Source: Pedobacter sp. R20-19 (GTDB lineage Bacteria > Bacteroidota > Bacteroidia > Sphingobacteriales > Sphingobacteriaceae). Taken from it: DNA of 64,000 nt. The DNA is taken from NCBI RefSeq assembly GCF_000708265.2, contig NZ_JCKI01000002.1:744001-808000 (forward strand), read 5' to 3'. The notes beneath the pieces are model-generated. The model worked only from the letters and a program-made list of their open reading frames with translations, was not told the origin of the DNA and searched no databases. Made by a program: the position numbers and the translations under genes. Positions 15,437 to 25,379 of the stretch are shown piece after piece (position 1 is the first letter of the stretch; each line of letters opens with the position of its first letter).

Positions 15437-17806
15437 ATGTTCAAATTAAACTTAAAAATCGCTTTGCGAAACCTTTGGAAAAATAAAGGATTCTCTTTGA
15501 TCAATATCGGAGGTTTAGCCATCGGCTTAGCCAGTTGTATGGTTTTGCTCATATATGTAGCTTATGAGTGGAGTTATGACAAGCAATTTACCAATAACGA
15601 TAAAACTTATGTGATTTATCAAAATATGGAGGCGAATGGTAAAACTTTTAGTTGGGCATGGACCCCTAATGTAATGGCCAAAGAAGTGCAGGAGAAATTA
15701 CCAGGAGTTAAATATGCATCACATTCTACCTATCCACGAGCTAACCTAATCACCGTTGGTAACAATAAAGTAATTAGCAAGGTTGTATTTGCTGATCCTT
15801 CTTTCCTTAAAATATTTGATTATAAATTTATTAAGGGGAATCCTGTAAAGGTTTTAGAGAATTTAAATTCTATAATCCTAACAAAATCATTTGCAAAGAA
15901 GCTATTTGGAGATGAAGACCCAATTAATAAAACTGTCAAACTGGAAAATCAGGATGTTTTGAAAGTAGAAGCCGTTATAGAAGATAGCCCAGCCAATAGC
16001 AGTATAATTTTCGAATGTATCATGCCATGGGATTTGTTTTTGAAGAGAGAGACGTGGGCAAAGGAGAATAATTGGGGTAATAATATGTGCTTAACAATGG
16101 TTCAGTTGCAGGATAATAAATTTTTTCCGGCGGCAAATGCTTATATACATGATATTTATAAACGCAATCAAAAAGAAAACCTGTCGGTTGCATTATTGCA
16201 TCCTTTATCCAAATGGCACTTATATGGTGACTTTGTAAATGGAAAATCTGTAGGTGGGAAAATAGATCAGCTTAAAATATTTTTGTTGTTGGCGTTTTGC
16301 ATCCTGTTAATTGCCTGTGTAAACTTTATGAATCTATCTACCGCCCGTTCAGAGCGCAGAGCAAAAGAGGTTGGCGTTCGCAAAGCTATTGGATCTTCAA
16401 GGCAATCTTTAATCAACCAGTTTTTTTTAGAATCTATCTTAGTTACAGTTGTGGCTACGGTTATTGCCTTTATTTTAGTTGAGGTTAGCATTCCATATTT
16501 TAACAATTTATTAAATATCAAATTAGAAATTGATTATAGCAATTTCAGATTTTGGGCTGCGCTTTTCATTTTAATGATTTTTACTGGATTTATAGCGGGT
16601 AGTTATCCGGCACTTTATCTATCTTCTTTTGAGCCCATTAAAGTATTAAAAGGTTTAAAACTTAAAACTGATTCTTCCGTATCGGTGAGGAAAGTTTTAG
16701 TGGTAGGACAATTCGTTTTTGCTGCCTGTTTAATTGTGTGTACAGCGGTAATCTATCAGCAACTGAATTACATTAAGAATAAACCGATTGGTTATGATCA
16801 ATCTAACCTCATACAGATTGCCGTGCAAGGTAACATGATGAAATATAAAAATCTGGAGTTGCTCAAAACACAATTACTAAAATCTGGCGCTACGAGTGAT
16901 GTAACATTTTTTAGTTCGGACGTTACAGAAGGCGGAAATAATACAATCGATATAGATTGGCCAGGGAAGAATCCTAACGAAGTCATTTCTTTTAACCATA
17001 GATCGATAGGTTATGATTTTATAGAAACCATGGGGACAAAATTAATAAGCGGAAGGGAATTTTCTAAGCAATTTCCAGTAGATAGTAGCAGTGTAATGTT
17101 AAATGAGGCAGCAGTTAAAATGATGGGTTTGAAGAATCCAATTGGTGCGGTGATCACTTTTTGGGGTACCAGGTTCACAAACGTTGGTGTTGTTAAAGAT
17201 TTTGTTGTAGAAAGTGCCTACCAGAAGGTAGCGCCAATGATTTTTCGATTAAATACCAGTGAGGATATTAGCGTCATTATAGCAAGGCTAAACCCGAATC
17301 AGAATATGAGTTCGTCGCTGGCTACAATTGATGAAGTAGTGAAAAATATGGAGCCAAATTATCCTGTAAACCGAAAATTTGTAAACGAATCTTTCGAGGT
17401 TAAATTTCAGGATGAAAAAGTATTAGGTTCACTTGCTAACTGGTTTGGCGGTTTTGCCATATTTATTTCATGTTTAGGCTTGTTAGGGCTGGCACTTTTT
17501 ATGGCCGAGCAGCGCAAGAAGGAAATCAGTATACGTAAAGTTTTAGGTGCGAGCACGGCCAACATCCTAACACTTTTAAATAAGGATTTTATCAAACTCG
17601 TTGCAATTGCCAATGTGGTTGCCTTTCCACTGGCTTATCTGGTCATTAATAAATGGCTTTCTGCCTTCGAATACCGTGTTGATATATCATTTTTGCCATT
17701 TGCACTTGCCATTACAATATCTGTTTTAATTGCTGTTTTAACCGTAAGCATTCAATCTGTAAAAGTGGCAAAAGCCAATCCTGTTGATGCTTTGAAATAC
17801 GAATAA
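15437..17806 (+). CDS. FtsX/MacB-type ABC permease 1
   Basis: This gene encodes 789 aa. A membrane helix near 20-42 is followed by a periplasmic MacB-PCD domain (about 45-270) and three helices (about 280-400, including the RRAKEVGVRKAIGSS coupling-helix motif). A further helix, a second periplasmic domain (about 430-660) and three more helices follow (with QRKKEISIRKVLGAS). The duplicated FtsX fold without its own ATPase is standard for Bacteroidota permeases. It ends VDALKYE. With permeases 3 and 4 it forms a subtype marked by AEQR before the last coupling motif. The substrate is unknown; macrolides, peptides or lipoproteins are family options. Confidence 0.9.
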   Translation: MFKLNLKIALRNLWKNKGFSLINIGGLAIGLASCMVLLIYVAYEWSYDKQFTNNDKTYVIYQNMEANGKTFSWAWTPNVMAKEVQEKLPGVKYASHSTYPRANLITVGNNKVISKVVFADPSFLKIFDYKFIKGNPVKVLENLNSIILTKSFAKKLFGDEDPINKTVKLENQDVLKVEAVIEDSPANSSIIFECIMPWDLFLKRETWAKENNWGNNMCLTMVQLQDNKFFPAANAYIHDIYKRNQKENLSVALLHPLSKWHLYGDFVNGKSVGGKIDQLKIFLLLAFCILLIACVNFMNLSTARSERRAKEVGVRKAIGSSRQSLINQFFLESILVTVVATVIAFILVEVSIPYFNNLLNIKLEIDYSNFRFWAALFILMIFTGFIAGSYPALYLSSFEPIKVLKGLKLKTDSSVSVRKVLVVGQFVFAACLIVCTAVIYQQLNYIKNKPIGYDQSNLIQIAVQGNMMKYKNLELLKTQLLKSGATSDVTFFSSDVTEGGNNTIDIDWPGKNPNEVISFNHRSIGYDFIETMGTKLISGREFSKQFPVDSSSVMLNEAAVKMMGLKNPIGAVITFWGTRFTNVGVVKDFVVESAYQKVAPMIFRLNTSEDISVIIARLNPNQNMSSSLATIDEVVKNMEPNYPVNRKFVNESFEVKFQDEKVLGSLANWFGGFAIFISCLGLLGLALFMAEQRKKEISIRKVLGASTANILTLLNKDFIKLVAIANVVAFPLAYLVINKWLSAFEYRVDISFLPFALAITISVLIAVLTVSIQSVKVAKANPVDALKYE

Positions 17807-17880
17807 AAGCTAAAAACTTAAAGACTAAAGCTGATGGCTCATGTCTTGATACCTGATAATAATTGCCTGATACTAAGAAC
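17807..17880. repeat. Array spacer 1: hairpin remnant plus CCTGATA repeats
   Basis: This 74-base spacer has AAGCTAAAAACTTAAAGACTAAAGC-like words in two pieces followed by two CCTGATA copies. It is the shortest member of the spacer family that separates the permease genes. Confidence 0.6.
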
Positions 17881-20259
17881 ATGTTCAAATTAAACTTAAA
17901 AATCGCTTTGCGGAACCTTTGGAGGAACCGTGGAATAACTGCCATTAATATTGGCGGTTTGGCTATTGCTTTAGCTGCTTTCATTTTGGTAGCCATGTAT
18001 TTTACTTATGAAACCAGCTTTGATCAGACAAATCCTAACTACAAGAATATTTATGTGGTTGGCAGGATAGAGCCTGATTTCAAAACCAATTATACCTCTC
18101 CGCCGCTAGCAAAAGTGATCAAGCAAAACTTTCCTGAAGTAGAAAATGCAGGGATTACAAAGATTAACCATTCATGGGAACTGGCTATCAAAAATGGCAA
18201 AAATGCAATTTTTACAAAAAATATTTTGCAGGCTGATTACAACGCCGCCAAAATTTTAGACATTAATCCTATAGGTGGCCTGATTAAGCCCTCCGGTGAG
18301 GTAGAAAGATTAACTTATCTAAGTGTGGAGAACATCAAAACGTTGTTTCCAGATAAGAAAGATAATAAACCCGAAATGGTTAGCTTTGGATCTACCAGTT
18401 CAGGAATAACCGGAACCATTGCCGGTGCCATTGTTAATAATGAACATTCAAATTTTAGCTTCGATGGCGTATCTATAGGTAATGAGATTGGAAAAGGAGA
18501 AAGTTATGGGTACAATAATTACAATACTTTTATTCAGGTAAAACCTGGAACGGATGTTGCAAACCTTCAAGAAAAAATAACTCTTTTATACAGGTCTGAA
18601 TTATTAAAGGCTGAAACTGATTTAAAGGCAATTGATGAAATAAAAGCAGTATCTATATTTTTAGATCCTTTGGCAAATCAGCATTTAAAACCAAAAGCCG
18701 GAAATGATACGCCATACAAAATCTTAATTTCGCTTTCTATTTTAGGTTTTTTAATTCTGGTAATAGCTTGCATTAACTTTACTAACCTCAGCATAGCTCA
18801 GGCAACAAAAAGGGCTAAAGAAGTTGGAATTAAAAAAGTGATGGGTGCTTATCGCCTTCAGCTAACGACTCAATTTTTAACTGAAATATTCATTCAGTGT
18901 TTGGTTGCAACTGTTATGGCGATGATTTTTGCCGAATCGGCATTGCCATATTTTAATAATTTGTTTAAAGTAAACTTAACGCTATGGCATGCTGGTAATA
19001 ACTTATTCTGGCAATTGCCTTTGGTTTTATGCCTCATTACCATCATTGCCGGGATTTATCCTGCTTTAGTTCTATCAGGTTTTAAGCCAGCATTGGTTTT
19101 GAAGGGAAATTTTTCCACCAGTAAACAAAGTTCCTGGTTGCGAAATGGATTATTGGTTTTCCAGTTTAGTATCGCAGTAATTTTTATTATTGGTTTGTTT
19201 ATTATTAACTCGCAGCTCAAATACATGCGAAGCGAGGATTTAGGGTTTTCGGCAAATCAGGTCGTGTATATTAAGAACATCAGCATGTTTAATAAACCTG
19301 AAAAATTCGCTCCTGTTAGAGATAAAATCTTAAAAATCCCGGGAATAAAATCAGTAACTGTAGCTACTGGCGTTCCTGATGGTAGCGAAAATGGAGGTAA
19401 TGGTTATACCGTAAATGGTGTGCAGAAAAGCATTGATTTTGTCGATGTGGATTTTGATTACTTTGAAACACTTGATATTAAATTAAAAGATGGTCGCTTT
19501 TTCTCAAATACCTATAAAACGGATACAGCCAATTCAGCCATTATAAATGAAAGTGCCGTTGCGAAATATGGAATCAAAAATCCAATCGGACAAACAATGA
19601 GAGGCTGTAATATAGACTATAAGATTGTAGGGGTAGCAAAAGATTTTAAAGCACAAGGATTTGAAAGTGCCGTTCAGCCTACTATTTATGCCATAAAAAA
19701 TCCTTGCGGAAATTTCAAAACGCAAATCATGGTTAAAATTGAGGAAAATAAAATGGCAGAAGCTTTGGCTGCTTTGAAAGCACAATGGCCGCAAATAAAT
19801 CCTCAGGATGGCGAAGACTTTAGGTATGAATTTTTAGATGAGCTTTATGGCAAACTATTTAATAAGCAGGAGCAGCTACAATCAGTATTCTTCTCTGCAG
19901 CATTGCTTACCATCTTCATTGCTATTTTAGGCTTGTTTGCCTTTGCAAAATACATCACCAACGGGCGCATCAAAGAGATCGCAGTGCGTAAAATTTTGGG
20001 CGCAAGTGATATTCAAATCTTCAAATTAATTAACAGTTCATTCTTTATGATGGTACTTGCGGCTAATGTAATTTCCTGGCCGGTAGCGTATATCCTAACT
20101 AAAAAATGGCTTGAAACATTTGCTTATCGAATTGAATTGTCTGTTTTGCCATTTATAGTCAGTGCGTTAATCACGATTTTATTAACTGTGTTAACGGTGA
20201 GCATTCAGGCTAAAAAAGCAGTGAAAGCCAACCCTGTGAATGCCCTTAAATATGAATAA
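17881..20259 (+). CDS. FtsX/MacB-type ABC permease 2
   Basis: This gene encodes 792 aa from the ATG at 17881. A TTG at 17863 would add six residues but lies inside the spacer repeat. Its first 32 bases are identical to those of permease 1. The duplicated FtsX fold is as for its neighbours, with coupling motifs KRAKEVGIKKVMGAY (mid) and GRIKEIAVRKILGAS (C-terminal). It shares the LRNGLLVFQFSIAVI region with permease 6 rather than with 1, 3 and 4. The periplasmic domain 1 is diverged from the other permeases. The end is VNALKYE. Confidence 0.9.
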   Translation: MFKLNLKIALRNLWRNRGITAINIGGLAIALAAFILVAMYFTYETSFDQTNPNYKNIYVVGRIEPDFKTNYTSPPLAKVIKQNFPEVENAGITKINHSWELAIKNGKNAIFTKNILQADYNAAKILDINPIGGLIKPSGEVERLTYLSVENIKTLFPDKKDNKPEMVSFGSTSSGITGTIAGAIVNNEHSNFSFDGVSIGNEIGKGESYGYNNYNTFIQVKPGTDVANLQEKITLLYRSELLKAETDLKAIDEIKAVSIFLDPLANQHLKPKAGNDTPYKILISLSILGFLILVIACINFTNLSIAQATKRAKEVGIKKVMGAYRLQLTTQFLTEIFIQCLVATVMAMIFAESALPYFNNLFKVNLTLWHAGNNLFWQLPLVLCLITIIAGIYPALVLSGFKPALVLKGNFSTSKQSSWLRNGLLVFQFSIAVIFIIGLFIINSQLKYMRSEDLGFSANQVVYIKNISMFNKPEKFAPVRDKILKIPGIKSVTVATGVPDGSENGGNGYTVNGVQKSIDFVDVDFDYFETLDIKLKDGRFFSNTYKTDTANSAIINESAVAKYGIKNPIGQTMRGCNIDYKIVGVAKDFKAQGFESAVQPTIYAIKNPCGNFKTQIMVKIEENKMAEALAALKAQWPQINPQDGEDFRYEFLDELYGKLFNKQEQLQSVFFSAALLTIFIAILGLFAFAKYITNGRIKEIAVRKILGASDIQIFKLINSSFFMMVLAANVISWPVAYILTKKWLETFAYRIELSVLPFIVSALITILLTVLTVSIQAKKAVKANPVNALKYE

Positions 20260-20396
20260 AGCTAGAAGCTAAAAGACCAAAGCTTAAAGCGATTTGCAAG
20301 GAGCTTTAAGCTTTCACCTTTCAGCTCTTAATACCTGATACTTACTACCTGTACCTGATACTTACTACCTGATAATTAATACTTTATACTATAAAA
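20260..20396. repeat. Array spacer 2: 12-bp perfect stem and TACCTGATACTTAC repeats
   Basis: AAAGCTTAAAGC (20279-20290) is inverted exactly as GCTTTAAGCTTT (20303-20314), and outer arms add further pairing. Repeats of TACCTGATACTTAC type run from about 20331 to 20380, just before permease 3. Confidence 0.65.
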
Positions 20397-22775
20397 ATGT
20401 TCAAACTCAATCTAAAAATAGCCATCAGAAACCTTTGGAAGAATAAAACATCTTCTTTCATTAACGTAATAGGTTTAGCTATTGGACTGGCTGCTTGTAT
20501 CCTGCTGCTCTTGTACGTTTCCTATGAATGGAATTACGATAAGCAGGCCAAAAACTGGGAAAATGTTTATGTGGCCATGACGAATGTTCCCGGAGAAGGT
20601 AATAAAATTGCAGGAACTTTTAATGGTTCTACCACAGCATTAGGCCCACTCTTAAAACAAAATTTACCGGAGGCGAAATATATTGCCCGTATGAATTATG
20701 GCACAAAAAGCCTCATTGCAAACGGAGAAAAAAGCTTTAAAAAAGATTCAAAATTTGCAGAATCCGATATCCTGAAAATGTATGATTATCAGTTTATTTA
20801 CGGCGATTCCAAAACGGCTTTAATTCATCCACTTTCGGTTATTTTAACGGCGAGCACGGCAAAATTATTATTCGGAACAACAGATGTTTTGAACAAATCT
20901 GTTCGCTTTCAGGATAAAGAAAACTTAATTGTTACAGGCGTAATTAAAGACTTACCAGAAAATAGTTCTAACAGATTTGATTTTTTAATGCCATGGTCTT
21001 TTTATGAAATTGTTGATGCTAGTGCGAAAGATTTGAATTGGACCAATTACAGTTTTGTAACCATGGTGATGCTAAATCCAGATGCAAATATCGATTTGGT
21101 AAATCGTAAGATTGAGGCTATGGTTAAAGCGAACACCCCACAAAATTCCCAATCCCAACCACATTTTTTGTATCAAGCCAGCAAAATGCACTTATTTGGC
21201 AAATTTGAAAATGGTAAAGCAATTGGTGGCGATATTGAGCAAATCTGGCTTTTTATGGGTTTAGCATTTGGAATTTTATTAATTGCCTGTATCAATTTCA
21301 TGAATATGGCAACGGCCAAATCAGAAAAGCGAGCAAAGGAAGTTGGGATCAAAAAAACAATTGGCGCAAATCGTACTTCATTAATTTTCCAGTTTTTAAC
21401 AGAATCGATGGTGCTCACCTTAGTTGCCGTTGTCATGGCAATTGTATTACTCGAAATTTGCCTGCCAGCATTCAACAGACTTTTGAATATTAATTTGGGT
21501 ATTTCGTATTTTAATACCACAAGTTGGATGGGTATATTGAGCATTGTAATGGCAACAGGTTTAATTGCAGGTAGTTATCCGGCATTTTATTTATCATCCT
21601 TCAACCCGATTCAAACGTTAAAAAGAAAAATTAGCTCAAAAGGATTTTTAAATGTAAGCTTAAGGCAAGTGTTGGTAATCGGTCAGTTTTGTTTTGCCAT
21701 CATCCTTATTATTTCTACTTTGGTAATCTATCGCCAAATTCAATACATTAAAAATAAACCAGTTGGTTTTGATGTAAATGCTTTGGTCGAGATTCCTCAG
21801 GAGGGTGAATTGAAAACGAAATTCGATTTGTTCAAAACTGAAATATTAAAATCTGGTGTGGTTACTTCAATGTATCAGTCGTCAGTTAGCCTGTCTCACC
21901 ATGGCCGTAATTTTATGGATATCACATGGGATGGAATGACCAAGCCCGAAAATACAGTAATGTTTAATCAGGTGGCAACATCTTACGATTTTATCAAAAC
22001 CAATGGGATTAAATTATTACAAGGAAGAGATTTCTCGAAGGATTTTGCTTCTGATACCAGTGCGATTATGGTTAGTGCTTCGGCTGTTAAAGTATTTGGA
22101 TACAAAAATCCAATAGGTAAGAAAGTAAACTTGTATGGTACAAACGCACACATCATAGGCGTTTTTAATGATTATGTTTGGGATTCTCCATACAAATCTA
22201 ATAATCCACAGGTTATTTTTTTAAGTTCCGGGCAAACAGGTACCATCACAATGCGGCTTAATCATGTAAATAATTTCCAAACTAGCATCGAAACCATTAA
22301 CAGGATTACAAAGACTTTCAATCCCTCATATCCAACGGAAATAACTTTCATAAATTCTTTATACCAAGAGAAATATAAATCTGAAAAAACACTGGGCATT
22401 CTTTCTAACCTTTTTGGCGGACTAGCAATTTTTGTGTCGTGTTTGGGGTTATTTGGTTTGGTGGCATATAGTGCCGAACAAAGAACTAAAGAATTTGGTG
22501 TGCGAAAAGTGCTTGGTGCATCCATTGCGAATTTGATGCAGTTGCTTTCTCTTTCATTTATTAAAATGATCGCAGTAGCTATAGTTATCTCAATTCCTAT
22601 AAGTTATTATGCTATGGGAAGATGGCTAAACAATTTTGAATTCCATACGCACATCAGCTGGTGGATCATTCCGGTTGCTACACTAGGCACACTTTCAATG
22701 GCCATAATTACAGTGAGTTTTCAGGCCTATAAAACGGCAAAAGCCAACCCTGTTGATGCCCTTAAATATGAATAA
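20397..22775 (+). CDS. FtsX/MacB-type ABC permease 3
   Basis: This gene encodes 792 aa with the duplicated FtsX/MacB-PCD fold. The mid coupling motif is KRAKEVGIKKTIGAN and the C-terminal one is AEQRTKEFGVRKVLGAS. The periplasmic parts carry the family words NPIGKKV and GRDFSKDF. It begins MFKLNLKIAIRNLWKN like the others and ends VDALKYE. It belongs with permeases 1 and 4 by the VSLRQVLVIGQF and AEQR features. The reading frame is intact. Confidence 0.9.
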   Translation: MFKLNLKIAIRNLWKNKTSSFINVIGLAIGLAACILLLLYVSYEWNYDKQAKNWENVYVAMTNVPGEGNKIAGTFNGSTTALGPLLKQNLPEAKYIARMNYGTKSLIANGEKSFKKDSKFAESDILKMYDYQFIYGDSKTALIHPLSVILTASTAKLLFGTTDVLNKSVRFQDKENLIVTGVIKDLPENSSNRFDFLMPWSFYEIVDASAKDLNWTNYSFVTMVMLNPDANIDLVNRKIEAMVKANTPQNSQSQPHFLYQASKMHLFGKFENGKAIGGDIEQIWLFMGLAFGILLIACINFMNMATAKSEKRAKEVGIKKTIGANRTSLIFQFLTESMVLTLVAVVMAIVLLEICLPAFNRLLNINLGISYFNTTSWMGILSIVMATGLIAGSYPAFYLSSFNPIQTLKRKISSKGFLNVSLRQVLVIGQFCFAIILIISTLVIYRQIQYIKNKPVGFDVNALVEIPQEGELKTKFDLFKTEILKSGVVTSMYQSSVSLSHHGRNFMDITWDGMTKPENTVMFNQVATSYDFIKTNGIKLLQGRDFSKDFASDTSAIMVSASAVKVFGYKNPIGKKVNLYGTNAHIIGVFNDYVWDSPYKSNNPQVIFLSSGQTGTITMRLNHVNNFQTSIETINRITKTFNPSYPTEITFINSLYQEKYKSEKTLGILSNLFGGLAIFVSCLGLFGLVAYSAEQRTKEFGVRKVLGASIANLMQLLSLSFIKMIAVAIVISIPISYYAMGRWLNNFEFHTHISWWIIPVATLGTLSMAIITVSFQAYKTAKANPVDALKYE

Positions 22776-22907
22776 AAGCTGAAAGCTAAAAGACCAAAGC
22801 TTAAAGCGATTTTGAAAGAGCTTTAAGCTTTTACCTTTCTGCTCTTAATGCCTGATACTCACTACTTGATACTTACTACCTGATACTTACTACTTGATAC
22901 TATAAAA
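22776..22907. repeat. Array spacer 3: hairpin plus four tandem 14-bp repeats
   Basis: A hairpin with AAAGCTTAAAGC and GCTTTAAGCTTT arms is followed by four head-to-tail 14-mers: 22851-22864, 22865-22878, 22879-22892 and 22893-22906. Each is a version of C(C/T)TGATACTTACTA, and the last ends one base before the permease 4 ATG. Confidence 0.75.
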
Positions 22908-25289
22908 ATGTTCAAACTTAATCTAAAAATAGCCATTAGAAACCTTTGGAAGAATAAGGGATTCACTTTAATAAATATCGGTGGACTTGCTATTGGTATG
23001 GCTTGCTGTTTGATGTTGCTGCTTTATGTAAACTACGAATGGAGTTATGACAAGCAGTTTAAAAACATTGATAAAATCTTCATCACAGGGTTAAATCTAA
23101 AGATTAACGGCAAACTGGCTACTACTATGGCCATACCAAATAAGCTTTCGAAAGCTGCGATGGAAGAATTACCAGGCTTTAAACGAAGTGCAAGGGCATC
23201 AAATGAAAATAATGTAAAACTGTACAGCCATGGTCGAGATAATTTCAAGCTGACCTCATTATATGTTGATCCTGATTTTATTAAAATTTTTGATTATCAT
23301 TTTATTTATGGCGATGTCAATACGGCATTAAATGAACCCAGCTCATTAATCATTAATGAAAGCACAGCTAAAAAACTATTCGGCAATCAAAATCCTATCG
23401 GACAGAGAATCACATATGATGGTAAAAAAGAGCTTGAAGTCAGTGCTGTTATTGAAGATTTACCAAAAAATCAAAGCATGCAATTTGATGTCTTACATCC
23501 ATGGTCATTTTTAGATCAGCTAAATCCCGGTGATAAAGAAAATCCCTGGGGCACAATTACATGTTTTACCTATTTCGAGTTAAAGGATAATGTATCGGTG
23601 GAAGCAACGAATAAATTGTTGCAGCATTTCATCGTTAATAAGGAGCCTGACTTAAAAAAAATGACGTATGAGCCATTCCTTTTTCCATTTGCTAAAATGC
23701 ACTTGTATGATGACTTTGAGAATGGGAAATCTGTAGGTGGCCGTATGGACCAGGTTCGGCTATTTGTATTTCTCGCTTTTTGCGTGCTTTTAATAGCTTG
23801 TATAAACTACATGAACCTTTCTACGGCACGCTCAGAGAAACGGGCCCGTGAAGTTGGGGTTCGTAAAGCTTTGGGTTCTTCAAGAAAAACAATAATGGGT
23901 CAGTTTATGATTGAATCGTTAATTCTTTCATCTATTGCCATGCTCATCGCATTTACCTTGTTGGAAGTATCGTTGCCCTACTTCAATAATTTACTGGATA
24001 TCAAAATTATCATAAAATATAGCTCAGCCCCTTTTTGGATAACGCTTTTCACAATGGTTTTCATCACTGGTTTATTGGCAGGGAGTTACCCGGCATTTTA
24101 TCTTTCTTCTTTCATTCCGGTAAAGGTTTTAAAGGGTTTTAAAGGTTCCATAGGATCACTATCTATCCGTAAAACTTTAGTAGTACTACAATTTAGTCTA
24201 TCAATTTGTATGATTATTTCTGCCATTGTGATTTACAATCAGATTCAATATATGCGAGATAAACCTTTAGGATTTGATGTTGCAGCTTTAGCTCAAATTG
24301 ACTTGGAAGGGGAGTTGGCTAAACCTGGTAAACTTGAGATTTTTAAGAACGAACTTAAACGAGCCGGGGCGATAGAATCAGCAAGTGAATACGCAGGTGC
24401 TTTTACCAGGGGTGGAAATATAACTGGGGATATTTCATGGCCCGGAAAAGCAAAAAATGATGTTTCCATAGTGAGTTATAGAAGTACGGGATTTGATTTT
24501 GCCCATACCGCCGGCGTAAAAATTATTGCCGGACGAGACTTCTCTCCACAATTTCCTGCTGATACCTCTACTTCACTAATACTTAACCAGCAAGCTGTTA
24601 AGTTGATGGAATTGAAAAATCCAATCGGTACAGTACTTCACTGGGGAGACAATCCACCAGTTAAAGTTGTTGGCGTGATTCAAGATTTTTTCAATGAATC
24701 GTTAGGTGCTAAGGTATCACCAACTATCTACTATTATAATCTTGAAGATAGCAAGTCTTTATTGTTAAAATTAAATGCAAAGCAGTCTATTACTTCATCA
24801 ATAGATATCATTAAACAAGTAAGTCAGCATATAAATCCTGCTTATCCGACAGAAATCAAATTGGTAAGCGAGGGAATGGCTGAAAAATTAAGGAGTGAAA
24901 AATTGCTGAGCGTACTTTCCAATATTTTTGGTGGTTTTGCCATCTTCATTTCTTGTCTTGGCCTCCTTGGATTAGCACTTTACATGGCCGAGCAGCGAAG
25001 TAAAGAAATCAGTATTCGTAAGGTTTTGGGTGCTCAATTATCGGATATTTTAGTATTGCTGAATAAGGATTTTATAAAGCTGGTTCTCATTTCGAACATT
25101 ATCGCAATTCCGGCAGCTTATATTTTAGTAAGTAAATGGTTAGAAAAATATGATTATAAAATCACGATCAATTCATGGCCTTTTGTAATTGCACTCATAA
25201 CATCTATCATTATTGCTGTTTTAACCGTGAGCCTGCAAACTTTTAAAGTGGCCAAAGCCAATGCTGTTGACGCACTTAAATATGAATAA
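22908..25289 (+). CDS. FtsX/MacB-type ABC permease 4
   Basis: This gene encodes 793 aa. It shares SYDKQF with permease 1 near residue 47 and AEQRSKEISIRKVLGAQ near the C-terminus, so these two are the closest pair by eye. It has the same eight-helix plan, with KRAREVGVRKALGSS mid-protein, GRDFSPQF in the second periplasmic domain and VDALKYE at the end. No ATPase domain is present. It must use one of the two ATPases encoded at the array ends. Confidence 0.9.
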   Translation: MFKLNLKIAIRNLWKNKGFTLINIGGLAIGMACCLMLLLYVNYEWSYDKQFKNIDKIFITGLNLKINGKLATTMAIPNKLSKAAMEELPGFKRSARASNENNVKLYSHGRDNFKLTSLYVDPDFIKIFDYHFIYGDVNTALNEPSSLIINESTAKKLFGNQNPIGQRITYDGKKELEVSAVIEDLPKNQSMQFDVLHPWSFLDQLNPGDKENPWGTITCFTYFELKDNVSVEATNKLLQHFIVNKEPDLKKMTYEPFLFPFAKMHLYDDFENGKSVGGRMDQVRLFVFLAFCVLLIACINYMNLSTARSEKRAREVGVRKALGSSRKTIMGQFMIESLILSSIAMLIAFTLLEVSLPYFNNLLDIKIIIKYSSAPFWITLFTMVFITGLLAGSYPAFYLSSFIPVKVLKGFKGSIGSLSIRKTLVVLQFSLSICMIISAIVIYNQIQYMRDKPLGFDVAALAQIDLEGELAKPGKLEIFKNELKRAGAIESASEYAGAFTRGGNITGDISWPGKAKNDVSIVSYRSTGFDFAHTAGVKIIAGRDFSPQFPADTSTSLILNQQAVKLMELKNPIGTVLHWGDNPPVKVVGVIQDFFNESLGAKVSPTIYYYNLEDSKSLLLKLNAKQSITSSIDIIKQVSQHINPAYPTEIKLVSEGMAEKLRSEKLLSVLSNIFGGFAIFISCLGLLGLALYMAEQRSKEISIRKVLGAQLSDILVLLNKDFIKLVLISNIIAIPAAYILVSKWLEKYDYKITINSWPFVIALITSIIIAVLTVSLQTFKVAKANAVDALKYE

Positions 25290-25379
25290 AAGCTGAAAGC
25301 TAAAAGACCAAAGATTAAAGCGGTTTTGAAGGAGCTTTAAGCTTTTAATACCTGATACTTACCACATGATACTATAAAA
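25290..25379. repeat. Array spacer 4: hairpin plus CCTGATACTTACC repeat
   Basis: AAAGCTGAAAGCTAAAAG and an AAAGATTAAAGC/GAGCTTTAAGCTTTT pairing are followed by CCTGATACTTACCACATGATACT, a two-copy version of the tandem repeat, before the permease 5 ATG. Confidence 0.6.

Noticed and set aside
22851-22906. Short regular repeats as a possible CRISPR array
   Set aside because: The 14-bp units are directly adjacent with no spacers, and no cas gene lies in the window.
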